Positions 51,836-62,400 of a DNA stretch of 64,000 nucleotides are shown one piece after another. The position numbers and the translations under genes were made by a program. This DNA comes from JAUYQR01 sp050632395 (lineage in GTDB: Bacteria; Pseudomonadota; Alphaproteobacteria; Rhodobacterales; Rhodobacteraceae), in NCBI RefSeq assembly GCF_050632395.1, contig NZ_CP192600.1, forward strand, positions 186,001 to 250,000, in the 5' to 3' direction. Positions within the stretch are counted from its first letter, which is position 1; the number at the start of each line of letters is the position of its first letter. A model generated the notes under the pieces. It ran no database searches. It was given only the letters and a program-made list of their open reading frames with translations, and was not told where the DNA came from.

Positions 51836-54415
51836 TCAGGCCAGCGTCCGCTGAACCTCTTCCCGCTCGAAGATTTCGATCACGTCGCCCGGACGGATAT
51901 CTTCATACCGCTCGAAGGCCATGCCGCACTCCTGACCGGACTGGACTTCCTTCACTTCATCCTTGAAACGCTTCAGTGTCTTCAGCGTGCCTTCATGGAT
52001 CACCACGCTATCGCGCAGCAAACGCACCCCAGCCGACCGCCGCGCCACCCCTTCGGTGACAAGGCAACCCGCCACCTGGCCCACGCCGGTGACCTTGAAG
52101 ACTTCCTTGATCGTCGCATAGCCGATGAAGGTCTCGCGCACCTCGGCCTTCAACAGACCAGACGCTGCGGCTTTGATATCATCGACCAGATCATAGATGA
52201 TCGAGTAGTAGCGGATCTCGACCCCCTTCTGATGCGCCGAGTTCCGGGCCGAAGCATTGGCCCGCACGTTGAACCCGATGATCGGCGCGCCACTGGCTTC
52301 CGCCAGCCCCACGTCCGTATCGGTGATGGCACCAACACCCGAATGCAGCACACGGACGCGCACCTCTTCGTTGCCGATCTTCTCCATCGCCTGTACGATC
52401 GCTTCGGCTGACCCCTGCACATCGGCCTTCACAAGGATCGGCAGCTCGGACACCGACAGATCCGCCTTGGCCTTCGCCATCAGCTGTTCCAGCGTCGTCG
52501 CGGCCCCCGCAGCAGCGCGCTTGTCCTTGGCGGCCTTCTCGCGGTAGGTCGCGATCTCACGTGCCTGCGCTTCGGTTTCCACGACGTTCAGCGTGTCGCC
52601 AGCCGACGGCGTGCCCGAAAGGCCCAGCACTTCGACCGGAACCGACGGCCCGGCTTCAGTGACAGTCTCGCCCTTGTCGTTGATCAGGGCGCGCACCTTG
52701 CCCCACTGCTCGCCAACGACGAAGATGTCGCCCTTGCGCAACGTGCCGTTCTGCACAAGCACCGTCGCGACAGGACCGCGACCCACGTCAAGCTTGGCCT
52801 CGATCACCGCACCAGAGGCTGGACGCTTCGGGTTGGCCCGGAGTTCAAGGATCTCTGCCTGCAGCGCGATGGCTTCCAGAAGCTGATCCAAGCCCTTGCC
52901 GGTCTTTGCCGAGACTTCCACGTCCTGCACGTCGCCCGACATGGCTTCGACAACCACCTCGTGCTGCAGCAGGTCAGTCCGCACTTTCTGCGGATCAGCG
53001 CCGTGCTTGTCGATCTTGTTGATTGCCACAATCATCGGCACCTTGGCGGCCTTCGCGTGGGCGATCGCCTCCACCGTCTGCGGCATCACCGCGTCGTCGG
53101 CAGCGACAACCAGAACCACGATGTCCGTCACCTGTGCGCCACGCGAGCGCATCGAGGTGAAGGCCGCGTGGCCGGGCGTGTCGAGGAAGCTGATCTTGGC
53201 ACCGGTATCGGTCGTCACCTGATAAGCGCCGATGTGCTGGGTGATCCCGCCTGCTTCGCCGGAGACGACGTTCGCGTGGCGGATCGCATCAAGCAGGCTG
53301 GTCTTGCCGTGGTCGACGTGGCCCATGATCGTCACGATCGGCGGGCGAGGAACCAGATTTTCGTCGCTGTCGCGGACGGTGTCGATCACCTGTTCGACGT
53401 CGGCATCCGAAACGCGAACCGCCTTGTGGCCAAATTCCTCGATTACCAGTTCGGCGGTGTCCGCGTCGATGGCTTGGTTCATCGTGACCATCATGCCCAT
53501 CTTCATCAGCGCCTTGACCACATCGGCGGCACGCTCGGCCATCCGGTTGGCAAGTTCACTGACCACGATGGTTTCCGGCAGTTGCACGTCGCGCACCTGC
53601 TTTTCGGCCTTCTGACCCAGACCAAGTGCCTTTGCGCGGGCCTTTTCCTGCTTGCGCTTCATCGCGGCAAGGCTGCGGGTCCGCCCGCTGTCGCCCGCAA
53701 GCGCATCGTTCAGGGTTAGCTTGCCAGTTCGGCGGGCGTCTTCGCCTGCGGTACGCTTTGCACCACGATCACGCTCAGCGTCGCGTTCGCGTTCGGTCTT
53801 GCGCGGCGCAAGGCCGGGCTTGGCAGATGCGGGACCGCGTGGATCGCCGCCGGGAGTTGCGGTTGCCGGTGCCGGTTTGGCCGGTGCCTCGGCTGCAGCC
53901 GGAGGCGGCTGGGTGGAACGGGACCGCGTGCCCAACACGTCGGCCTTGCGTGCGTCCGCCGCAGCGGCCTTGGCGCTGGCCTCTTCGCGAGCGGCACGAG
54001 CCTCTTCTTCGGCCTTCAGACGCAAGGCCTCTTCACGGGCACGGTCTTCACGCTCTTTCGTCTCGATCTCTTCTCGCCGACGTGCACGATCTTCCTCGCG
54101 CACGCGGTCTTCTTCGGCGCGGCGCACCGCATCTTCGGCCTCACGCGCCTTCGCGGCACGCAGAGCTGCCATCCGGCGCTCCATTTCTGCGTCAGAGATA
54201 CCTGCAGGCCGTTTGGATGGGTCGCCGTAGCTGGTCGATACGCCAGACGTGCCAGCGGCTGGGGTTGCGGGCTTTGTTGCCGGAACCACCACACGCTTGC
54301 GCTTCGTCTCGACCACGACGCTTTTCGTCCGGCCGTGGCTGAAGCTTTGCTTCACCTGACCCGAACGGGGCACGCCACCCAGGCCAAGGGGTTTCTTGCC
54401 GTCTGTATCGCTCAT
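51836..54415 (-). CDS. infB: Translation initiation factor IF-2
   Basis: 859-residue GTPase that loads initiator tRNA on the ribosome. A long charged Ala/Arg/Glu-rich N-terminus with coiled-coil character (about 90-200) precedes the G domain: G1 GHVDHGKTS near residue 362, G3 DTPGHAAF, G4 NKID. The C-terminal beta-barrels are complete. It is the last gene of rimP-nusA-ylxR-infB; rbfA does not follow, as the convergent mutT gene is next. Confidence 0.97.
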   Translation of the reverse strand: MSDTDGKKPLGLGGVPRSGQVKQSFSHGRTKSVVVETKRKRVVVPATKPATPAAGTSGVSTSYGDPSKRPAGISDAEMERRMAALRAAKAREAEDAVRRAEEDRVREEDRARRREEIETKEREDRAREEALRLKAEEEARAAREEASAKAAAADARKADVLGTRSRSTQPPPAAAEAPAKPAPATATPGGDPRGPASAKPGLAPRKTERERDAERDRGAKRTAGEDARRTGKLTLNDALAGDSGRTRSLAAMKRKQEKARAKALGLGQKAEKQVRDVQLPETIVVSELANRMAERAADVVKALMKMGMMVTMNQAIDADTAELVIEEFGHKAVRVSDADVEQVIDTVRDSDENLVPRPPIVTIMGHVDHGKTSLLDAIRHANVVSGEAGGITQHIGAYQVTTDTGAKISFLDTPGHAAFTSMRSRGAQVTDIVVLVVAADDAVMPQTVEAIAHAKAAKVPMIVAINKIDKHGADPQKVRTDLLQHEVVVEAMSGDVQDVEVSAKTGKGLDQLLEAIALQAEILELRANPKRPASGAVIEAKLDVGRGPVATVLVQNGTLRKGDIFVVGEQWGKVRALINDKGETVTEAGPSVPVEVLGLSGTPSAGDTLNVVETEAQAREIATYREKAAKDKRAAAGAATTLEQLMAKAKADLSVSELPILVKADVQGSAEAIVQAMEKIGNEEVRVRVLHSGVGAITDTDVGLAEASGAPIIGFNVRANASARNSAHQKGVEIRYYSIIYDLVDDIKAAASGLLKAEVRETFIGYATIKEVFKVTGVGQVAGCLVTEGVARRSAGVRLLRDSVVIHEGTLKTLKRFKDEVKEVQSGQECGMAFERYEDIRPGDVIEIFEREEVQRTLA

Positions 54416-54420
54416 GCGTC

Positions 54421-55056
54421 CTACGTATCCTTCATGGCGGTCTCGCCGCCGTCCTGCCTGCCAGAATGCCCTCGCACTCCGGCCAGCCTTGCCGCTTCCT
54501 CTACAACACGGGTTCTGAGTCCACCAGCGGCAAGCGCGGCGTGTATCGCACGTTCGCGTCCGAATGCCAAACCCAATTCCCCGGCGGTCAGAACTCCAAT
54601 GAAACCGCCGTCACGCTCTGGTGGAGAGAGCTTCGTCTTTCCACGCTCTGATCCGTCGCTGGCCTGCAGAAGGGTTGCCGCTTTGCCCTTCGTCAGCCAG
54701 TCCTTTACCTTCTCATACCCCATGACCGCACCGCTGGCCTTGCGGGCCATGCTGACCAAGTCAACGACCCGCCTGGCCAACAGATCCTCGACCAGATCGG
54801 CCAGATCATCCGGCACCTTAACCGTTTGGCGCGCTGCACGGGCGAACAGGCCTTTTTTGGCTGCCTTTTCAATCGCCGCGCGGTCGGCGCTGACATAGAA
54901 GCCGCGCCCCGGAAGACGACCGAGAATATCCGGCGTCACCATACCATCGGGGTCAAGGCAAAAGCGGATCAATCCGGCCTTTGGCTGGCTTTCACCGGTC
55001 GCAATGCACTTGCGTTCCGGTTCGTCCTGATCTTTTTCCCGGCCGCCGCGCGTCAA
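54421..55056 (-). CDS. YlxR-type RNA-binding protein with a C-terminal L7Ae-like region
   Basis: 211-residue protein. The N-terminal YlxR (DUF448) domain begins RKCIATGESQPKAGLIRF with PGRGFYVSADRAAIEKA, and the second half (LVSMARKASGAVMGYEKV) resembles L7Ae/L30e folds. In bacteria such proteins sit between nusA and infB and bind RNA; a role in transcription or RNase P activity has been proposed. It lies 5 bases before infB and 23 after nusA. Confidence 0.92.
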   Translation of the reverse strand: MTRGGREKDQDEPERKCIATGESQPKAGLIRFCLDPDGMVTPDILGRLPGRGFYVSADRAAIEKAAKKGLFARAARQTVKVPDDLADLVEDLLARRVVDLVSMARKASGAVMGYEKVKDWLTKGKAATLLQASDGSERGKTKLSPPERDGGFIGVLTAGELGLAFGRERAIHAALAAGGLRTRVVEEAARLAGVRGHSGRQDGGETAMKDT

Positions 55057-55079
55057 CGCTTGGGTTTCCGAGGTCTGAA

Positions 55080-56681
55080 TCAGACCTCGGCCTCCGCGTT
55101 TTCTTCGACGGGCTTTTCAAGCTCGGCGGGATCGACCCAACCCAGCATCACCCGTGCGGTCATCACCAGATGTTGCGCCTCCTCGAGGCTCATGTCGAAT
55201 TTCTCGAGCACGCCCTCATCTTTCTTGCGCACACCGTTTTCGGTGGTCCAGCCGCCCGCCAGTTCCCAGTCGGCGCATGTGGCAAAGTCTTCCAGGGTCT
55301 TGATGCCATCACGGCCAAGGGCCTCCAGCATCTGCGGCGTCAGGCCATCGAATTCAACCAGGCTGTCCTCGACACCCAAGGCACGGGCATTCTCCATCGC
55401 TTTGGCGTTTGCCGCCTCCAGATAATCGCGGGCACGGGCCTGAAGCTCGCCGGCAGTGCCTTCGTCGAACCCGTCGATGGACAAAAGCTCGTCCATGTCG
55501 ACGTAGGCCACTTCCTCGAGGTTGGTGAAGCCTTCCGACACCAGAAGCTGGGCCATCATCTCGTCCACATCGAGCGTATCCATGAACAGCTTGGTACGTT
55601 CGGCGAATTCAGCCTGACGGCGCTGGCTTTCCTCGGCTTCGGTCATGATGTCGATATCAAGACCGGTCAACTGGCTGGCAAGGCGCACGTTCTGGCCGCG
55701 GCGGCCGATGGCAAGCGAAAGCTGTTCATCCGGCACCACGACTTCGATCTTGCCGGCTTCTTCGTCGATCACGACCTTGGAGACCTCGGCAGGCTGGAGC
55801 GCGTTCACGAGGAACGTCGCCTGATCCTGATTCCACGGGATGATGTCGATCTTTTCGCCTTGCAGTTCGTTCACGACGGCCTGCACGCGGCTGCCGCGCA
55901 TACCGACGCAGGCGCCGACCGGGTCGATGGAGTTGTCGTAGCTGATGACAGCGATCTTGGCGCGAGAACCGGGGTCGCGAGCCACGGCCTTGATCTCGAT
56001 GATGCCGTCATAGATTTCCGGCACTTCCATCTTGAAGAGTTCGGCCATGAACTGCGGGTCGGTGCGCGACAGGAACACCTGCGGGCCGCGGGCCTCGCGG
56101 CGGACGTCCTTGATGTAGCAGCGCACACGGTCGCCGATGCGGTAGCTTTCGCGGCCGATCTTTTCGTTGCGGCGCAGGATGCCTTCGCCCCGGCCGATGT
56201 CGACGATGACGTTGCCGTATTCCTCGCGTTTGACGGCGCCGTTGATGATGGTGCCCTTGCGGTCCTTGAATTCTTCGTACTGGCGGTCACGCTCCGCCTC
56301 GCGCACCTTCTGCAGGATCACCTGCTTGGCCGATTGCGCGGCGATGCGGCCCAGATCGACGGGCGGAACCTCGTCGATGATCTCGTCGCCAACCTTGGGG
56401 TCGGCCAGCCAGGTTTTCGCCTGCTTGACCGTCACCTGCGCGTGGTGATTTTCCACCGCGTCATCTTCGACCACCGTACGAACCCGCGTGAACGACGCGC
56501 GGCCGGTCTTGCGGTCGATCTTTACGCGGATGTCCATTTCCGCGCCGTAGCGCGACTTCGCGGCGCGGGCGAGGCTGTCTTCCATCGCCTGTACCACCAG
56601 TTCGGGGTCGATCATCTTTTCGCGCGCCACCGCCTCAGCGGTTTGCAGAAGCTCAAGCTGGTTGGCCGAGGTAATCGCCAT
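55080..56681 (-). CDS. nusA: Transcription termination/antitermination factor NusA
   Basis: 533-residue protein with an N-terminal RNA polymerase-binding domain (1-125), an S1 domain (KVGDEII..VDIGRGEGILRRNE region), two KH domains (including GRRGQNVRLASQL) and two acidic helix-hairpin-helix repeats at the C-terminus. ATG 56681 was chosen for GGGAGAG 8 bases upstream and the family start MAITSANQLELLQ. It lies 16 bases after rimP. Confidence 0.96.
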   Translation of the reverse strand: MAITSANQLELLQTAEAVAREKMIDPELVVQAMEDSLARAAKSRYGAEMDIRVKIDRKTGRASFTRVRTVVEDDAVENHHAQVTVKQAKTWLADPKVGDEIIDEVPPVDLGRIAAQSAKQVILQKVREAERDRQYEEFKDRKGTIINGAVKREEYGNVIVDIGRGEGILRRNEKIGRESYRIGDRVRCYIKDVRREARGPQVFLSRTDPQFMAELFKMEVPEIYDGIIEIKAVARDPGSRAKIAVISYDNSIDPVGACVGMRGSRVQAVVNELQGEKIDIIPWNQDQATFLVNALQPAEVSKVVIDEEAGKIEVVVPDEQLSLAIGRRGQNVRLASQLTGLDIDIMTEAEESQRRQAEFAERTKLFMDTLDVDEMMAQLLVSEGFTNLEEVAYVDMDELLSIDGFDEGTAGELQARARDYLEAANAKAMENARALGVEDSLVEFDGLTPQMLEALGRDGIKTLEDFATCADWELAGGWTTENGVRKKDEGVLEKFDMSLEEAQHLVMTARVMLGWVDPAELEKPVEENAEAEV

Positions 56682-56697
56682 GATGGGTCTCTCCCGC

Positions 56698-57309
56698 TTA
56701 GTGTTTCGTTGGGGGAACATCGTCCCCTTCGGTATCTTCGGTGTCTGTCTCGTCTTCGATGCTGTCGAACTTGGAAGGGTCCACGCCCTGCGCCTTGCGC
56801 TGGCGCAGCATCTCGGTGATCAGATCTTCGGTCAGGATCAGCTTGGCGTCCGATAGCCAGTCGAACTTCAGGCCGATGGTCAGCGTCTCGCCGCCTTCTT
56901 CGATCTCGATCAGGATTTCGTCGTTTTCGGTTCCTGCCAGTGTGCCCTTGAACCGGCGGCGGCCGTCGATCAGCTCGGACGTCTCCACCCGGGCTTCCCA
57001 GCCTTTCCACACCTCGAAATCCTTGAGGCGGGTCAGCGGGCGGTCGATGCCGGGGCTGGAGACTTCCAGCACGTAATTGTCTTCGATCGGGTCTTCCACG
57101 TCCAAGACGGCGGACACTGCGGTCGAAATCTGGCCGCATTCGTCAACGTCGATGCCGCCTTCGGCCTTGTCGGCCATGATCTGCAGGATGCGCGTCTTGC
57201 CGCCCATCAGGCGGACGCGCACCAACTCGAACCCCATCCCTTCGATGACGGGTCCGATGATGTCCGCCAGCCGGCGGTCGATCGAGGTCTTGGCGATCAG
57301 GTCCGACAT
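56698..57309 (-). CDS. rimP: Ribosome maturation factor RimP
   Basis: 203-residue 30S assembly factor. The N-terminal alpha/beta domain has VIEGMGFELVRVRLMGGKTRILQIMAD and the motif VLEVSSPGIDRPLTRLKDFE, followed by the SH3-like C-terminal domain and an acidic tail. ATG 57309 has AGGGG 8 bases upstream; the longer open frame runs through a terminator-like hairpin and was rejected. It is the first gene of the nusA-infB operon. Confidence 0.95.
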   Translation of the reverse strand: MSDLIAKTSIDRRLADIIGPVIEGMGFELVRVRLMGGKTRILQIMADKAEGGIDVDECGQISTAVSAVLDVEDPIEDNYVLEVSSPGIDRPLTRLKDFEVWKGWEARVETSELIDGRRRFKGTLAGTENDEILIEIEEGGETLTIGLKFDWLSDAKLILTEDLITEMLRQRKAQGVDPSKFDSIEDETDTEDTEGDDVPPTKH

Positions 57310-57320
57310 GTTCGGTCCCC

Positions 57321-57350
57321 TAAAAATGAAAAACGGGCCGCAGGGCCCGT
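57321..57350 (-). terminator. Terminator-like hairpin in the rimP-nusA leader
   Basis: On the minus strand ACGGGCC, a CTGC loop and GGCCCGT are followed by TTTTTCATTTTT, then AGGGG and the rimP ATG. It is a well-formed rho-independent terminator only 12 bases before the ribosome-binding site. It may end an upstream short RNA or act as an attenuator of the nusA operon. Confidence 0.7.
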
Positions 57351-57591
57351 GCATCTCTTGCGGTAGCTTCGAGTTTGGACCCCGTCGCAGCTGTTGAACG
57401 GCATATACGGCGGCGGAACCGAGTCTGCAAGGGCCGTGTTGTTGGCGCAGAATGGTTTGGAAACGGATTTGGCAATTATCAAATTGTATCGCGGATTGGT
57501 CAGGGCGATTTTCCGGCACATGCCGCGAAGGCTGATTGCCCTTGCTTTGGCAACCTGCGATAGTTCGAAATGGACGATTTATGAGGCCCGC

Positions 57592-59415
57592 TTGGCAGCG
57601 AACCGCCCCTTTTTATCGCTGCTTCCGGTCGCAGCCCTGACCTTTGCCGCAGGGCTTGTCGGCTTGCCGGCCGGGGCGCTTGACCGTCTGGATTTTGTCG
57701 TCGCGGGCGAAGACAAGAAGCTTACCGAAGCAGTTCGCGATGCGTCACTTCTGTTGTCGCAACAGGCGCAGGATCAGACGGATCCGCAGGATCTGTTCGC
57801 TGCCGCTCGTGCCGATTATGCCCGCATCGTCAACGCGCTTTATGCCCGCGGACACTATTCGGCGGTGGTCAACATAACTCTCGACGGGCGCGAAGCTGCG
57901 GCGATAGCACCGTTCGAAGCCCCCGCCCGGATCGACCGGATAATGGTCACAGTCGACCCCGGCCCACTTTTCAGGTTTTCGGAAACGACAGTCGCGCCGC
58001 TTCCTAAGAAAACGGACCTTCCGCAAGGCTTCCGTCCCGGAGAGGCCGCCGAAAGCGGCGTGATCGCGGATGCGCTGTCAACTTCGATCTCGGCATGGCG
58101 GGATACCGGCCACGCCAAAGCCGGTCTTTCGCGGCAGGATCTGGTCGCCGACCACGCCAACGCCCGACTTGCCGCCGACCTGCGGCTTGACCCCGGGCCG
58201 AGGCTTCGGTTCGGGACGCTTGCCATCGAAGGCACCGAACTCATGCGGACGCAACGGGTCCGCGAGATCGCAGGCCTGCCGGAAGGCGAGGTTTTCAGTG
58301 AGCGCGAGCTGAAGCGTGCCGCCACTCGGCTACGAAGGACCGGCATCTTTTCCTCTGTCGCGCTGACCGAAGATGAAGCGATCACTGCACCCGACCTTCT
58401 TGGCATCACCGCCACCTTGGTGGAACAGAAACCGAGGCGCTATTCGCTTGGTGCCGAAGTTGCCAGCCTCGATGGTCTGGCGCTGACCGGATACTGGCTG
58501 CATCGCAACTTGTGGGGCGGCGGCGAACGTCTGAAGGTCGAAGGCGAGATCACAAACATCGGATCCGGCTACAGCGGTGTCGACTACTCGCTTGGTGTGA
58601 CACTCGACCGCCCGGCAACGATCACGCCAGACACCACCGCTGGCCTGACTTTCGGCATCTCTCATCTTGATGAGATCGACTATTATGCCAATACTGTAGA
58701 ATTCGGGGTGGCGTTCACGCAGATCGTCTCTGAACAACTTACAGCGCGCGCTGGCCTGACCTACAAGGCGCAGGAAGGCCGCGATCCCGGCGGATCGTTC
58801 AGTTTTCGCAACCTTTCGCTGCCAATCGGCGTGATTTGGGACCGCCGTGACATCGCCACCGACCCGACAACCGGCACCTATCTGGACGCAGAGATAAAGC
58901 CGTTCCTTGGCTTTGGCACCAGCGATTCAGGCGCACGTCTTATGATGGACGGGCGCGTCTACCACGGCCTGGGCGAGCCCGGCCGCCTTGTTCTGGCGGC
59001 GCGCGCGCAGGTGGGCGCGATCCTTGGGGCGAGCGTGTTTGGGACCCCGCGCGACGACCTATTCTATTCCGGCGGAGGCGGGACGGTCCGCGGGCAGCCC
59101 TACCGGTCGCTGGGGGTTTCTGTGTCGCGCGGATTCGGGCCGGAGTTCCTCATTGGCGGCACCTATTTCCTTGCAGCTTCGGCGGAAGTGCGCGCCAAGG
59201 TGACCGACCGTATCGGGATCGTGGGATTCTTCGATGCAGGCCGGATCGGGGTGGACGGCTTTTTCGATGACGGGGGCGACTGGCATTCCGGTGCAGGGTT
59301 GGGGCTGCGCTATGACACCGGGTTCGGGCCGGTCCGGATAGATGTGGCCGCGCCTGTAGGTGGAACGACGGGGGACGGTGTGCAGATCTACGTCGGTTTG
59401 GGGCAGGCGTTCTGA
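57592..59415 (+). CDS. tamA: TamA-like outer-membrane assembly protein (BamA superfamily)
   Basis: 607-residue Omp85 protein of the translocation and assembly module. A signal peptide (FLSLLPVAALTFAAGLVGLPAGA) leads to POTRA domains (about 35-290; IDRIMVTVDPGPLFRFSETTV, GTLAIEGTELMRTQRVREIAGLPEGEVFSERELKRA) and a 16-strand barrel ending GVQIYVGLGQAF with terminal Phe. The start is uncertain: TTG 57592 has GAGG upstream and gives a good signal peptide; ATG 57520 is an alternative. The stop overlaps the tamB ATG by one base. Confidence 0.9.
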   Translation: MAANRPFLSLLPVAALTFAAGLVGLPAGALDRLDFVVAGEDKKLTEAVRDASLLLSQQAQDQTDPQDLFAAARADYARIVNALYARGHYSAVVNITLDGREAAAIAPFEAPARIDRIMVTVDPGPLFRFSETTVAPLPKKTDLPQGFRPGEAAESGVIADALSTSISAWRDTGHAKAGLSRQDLVADHANARLAADLRLDPGPRLRFGTLAIEGTELMRTQRVREIAGLPEGEVFSERELKRAATRLRRTGIFSSVALTEDEAITAPDLLGITATLVEQKPRRYSLGAEVASLDGLALTGYWLHRNLWGGGERLKVEGEITNIGSGYSGVDYSLGVTLDRPATITPDTTAGLTFGISHLDEIDYYANTVEFGVAFTQIVSEQLTARAGLTYKAQEGRDPGGSFSFRNLSLPIGVIWDRRDIATDPTTGTYLDAEIKPFLGFGTSDSGARLMMDGRVYHGLGEPGRLVLAARAQVGAILGASVFGTPRDDLFYSGGGGTVRGQPYRSLGVSVSRGFGPEFLIGGTYFLAASAEVRAKVTDRIGIVGFFDAGRIGVDGFFDDGGDWHSGAGLGLRYDTGFGPVRIDVAAPVGGTTGDGVQIYVGLGQAF

Positions 59416-62400
59416 TGCATCGCGCGCTTGCCGTCCTGTTGTTGTCGGCGGTTCCGGTTCACGCCCAGGACGATGGCGGCGGGTATCTGGAAGCTTTTCT
59501 TGAGCAAAACCTATCCGGAGCGGGCCGCAATGTAAGCATCACCGGCTTCGCCGGGGCGATGTCCTCCGTGGCCTCGGTCGAAAGCATTACGATTGCGGAT
59601 GATGAAGGCGTGTGGATCACGCTTAACGGTATCAAGCTGGATTGGAGCCGCTCGGCCTTACTGTCTGGCGAAGTAGTGATCAGCGAGCTATCGGCAAAAG
59701 AGATCATCGTCGCGCGTGCGCCAAATACAGACTCTGGCACGCTTGCACCGGAAGCGCAGGGGTTCAGCCTTCCCGAGTTGCCGGTGTCAATCGAGATCGG
59801 CCGCGTTGCCGCAGACCGGATTGTGCTGGACCCGGCCCTGTTCGGGCAGGCGGTTGAGGGTAGTCTGGAAGCCTCCTTGTCGCTGGTCGGGGGCGAGGGG
59901 AATGCCTCTCTCGCGCTCATTCGCAACGACAGCGGGCCTGAGGGCACGATCACTCTGGATGCCGCCTATTCCAATGCGGACAAGAATCTCAGCGTGAATC
60001 TTTTGGCTGCCGAGGGGCAGAACGGGCTGGTGACAACGCTTCTGAATTTGCCCGGTGCGCCAGCGGCAGAGCTTTCGGTGAAAGGCAGCGGGCCGTTCGA
60101 CGATTTTGCCGCCGATGTCCGCCTTTCGACGAGCGGGATCGACCGTCTGTCGGGAACTGTAACGACAGCGGCCGTTGACGGGCAGGCCTACCAGTTGTCA
60201 GCCGACCTTTCCGGCGATCTTGCCCCGCTGTTCCTGCCAGACTACGCTGAATTCTTCGGTTCTGAAGTTGCTTTGCGACTTGAAGCGACGCGGTTACCGA
60301 CCGGACAGATCGATCTACAGACCTTCAAGGTGGCCACCCAGTCCTTGCAACTGTCTGGCGCCGTCACACTTGCCCCCGACGGCCTGCCGCAAAAGATTTC
60401 AGTGCTGGGACGGATCGCATCCCCGGATGGTTCGCCTGTGCTTCTGCCCCTGAGCGGCTTGCCGACCCAAGTGGACGAAGCGAACCTGACGGTCGAATTT
60501 GCCCCCAGCAGCGGCGAGGGTTGGTCCAGCGCGGTCGACATTCGCGGGTTGAAACGACCGGATCTTGTCGTCGAGCATCTGTCGGTCAATGGATCGGGGC
60601 GCATTGGCCGGACGCCTGCGGGACGCAACTTCGGGGCCAACCTGACGTTTGCAGCCGAGGGCATTCAGCCCACCGACCTAAATCTGGCTCAGGCTGTCGG
60701 TCCTGCGGTGACGGGCCGGGCCGTGGCGCACTGGCTGGACGGCGACGGCGCGCTGAGCCTTCCCTTGGTTCGGATCGAGGGTGAGGGATATGCGGGCAAG
60801 GCCAGCCTGAAAGTTGCCGGGCTGAAGGATGCCTTCCTGACCTCGGGTCAGATCGACCTTACCGCCGATGATTTCTCGCGGTTTAGCGGGCTTGCCCGGC
60901 GGCCCCTTGGCGGAACCGGCAATGCCACCCTCAAAGGGTCCGCCAGCCAACTTTCCGGTTTTTTTGACATTCAGGGCGCTTTCGAAGGCAACGGGCTCAA
61001 GATCGGCATTGCCGAAGTGGACCGTTTGCTTGCGGAGCAATCGACAACCACCCTGTCCGTTCTTCGAAATGAAGGCGGAACGGTCCTGCGGTCGTTCGAT
61101 CTGGAAGCGAAATCGCTTTCGGTAACGGCGTCGGGAACTTTGTCATCCAAGGCATCCGACCTTACGGCGAACCTGACGTTTGCCGATCTTGGTGCGCTTG
61201 GTCCGGGCTATCGGGGACGCGCGGAGATTGCCGCAACCTTTTCCGGAGCGCCGGACGCCGGGGTTATTCGCGTCAACGGGACCGGATCCAACCTTGGGGT
61301 CGGGGATCCGCAACTGGACCGCCTGCTGCAAGGGAAAAGCCAGCTTTCCGCAGCCCTTCGCCTGAACGAGGGCATGTTGGAGGTGGAGGACGCGCGGCTT
61401 GCCAACCCGCAAATATCCCTGGCTGCAACGGGGGCCGTTACTGGCGCGAAGCGAAGCATCACACTTGACGCGAGGCTTGCAAACCTGGCGCTCCTTGCGC
61501 CGGGCTTTCCGGGTGAGTTGCGGTTTGGCGGAACTGCCGAGCAAGATGCGCGGGGGTACGTCCTGGATCTTCGTGGCAAAGGGCCGGGTCAAACCGATGC
61601 CAGGGTCACGGGCCGCTTGTCAAAGACCTTTGATGACGCCGACATTGTCATTTCCGGGGGAGCGCAGGCGGCATTGGCAAATGTGGTTCTTGAACCACGC
61701 GCAATTTCGGGGCCAGTGCGTTTTGACCTCAAACTTGTGGGCCCATTGCGGCTTTCGTCCGTGTCTGGACGGATTTCGCTTTCCGGCGGGCGCATCACCG
61801 ACCCTGACCTTGGGATAGCGCTGGTGCGGACGGAAGCAATTGTCGATCTTGCAGGCGGGGCGGCGCGGGTTTCGGCGACAAGCGAGCCGTCTACTGGTGG
61901 CAGGGTGCGGTTAGACGGCACCGTAAAGCTGCAAAGTCCCTTCGTCGCCGACGCCGATATCGTGTTGAACCGTGTCCGGTTGGTGGACCCCGATCTGTAT
62001 CAGACGTTTGCCGATGGCACGCTCAAGATCACCGGCCCACTTGCCGGAGGCGCGCTGATTTCAGGCAGGGTAAACCTGTCGGAAACGGAAATCCGGGTGC
62101 CCTCGACGGGCTTTGGCGGCGCGTCTGGGTTGCCTGACCTGCAGCATCGCGCCGAGCCTGCTGCGGTTCAGGATACCCGTCGAAAGGCTGGGATGATGGG
62201 TCAAGCGAGCGACGGCCGACAAGCCCAGGGGTCTGGCGCGTTCAGGCTTGACGTAGAACTGCTGGCGCCGAACCGGGTGTACGTCCGCGGTCGGGGCATT
62301 GACGCCGAGCTTGGCGGATCACTGAGGCTGACTGGCAGATCCGACGCCATTGTGCCGGCGGGCGAATTCACCCTGATCCGTGGGCGCCTGGACATATTGG

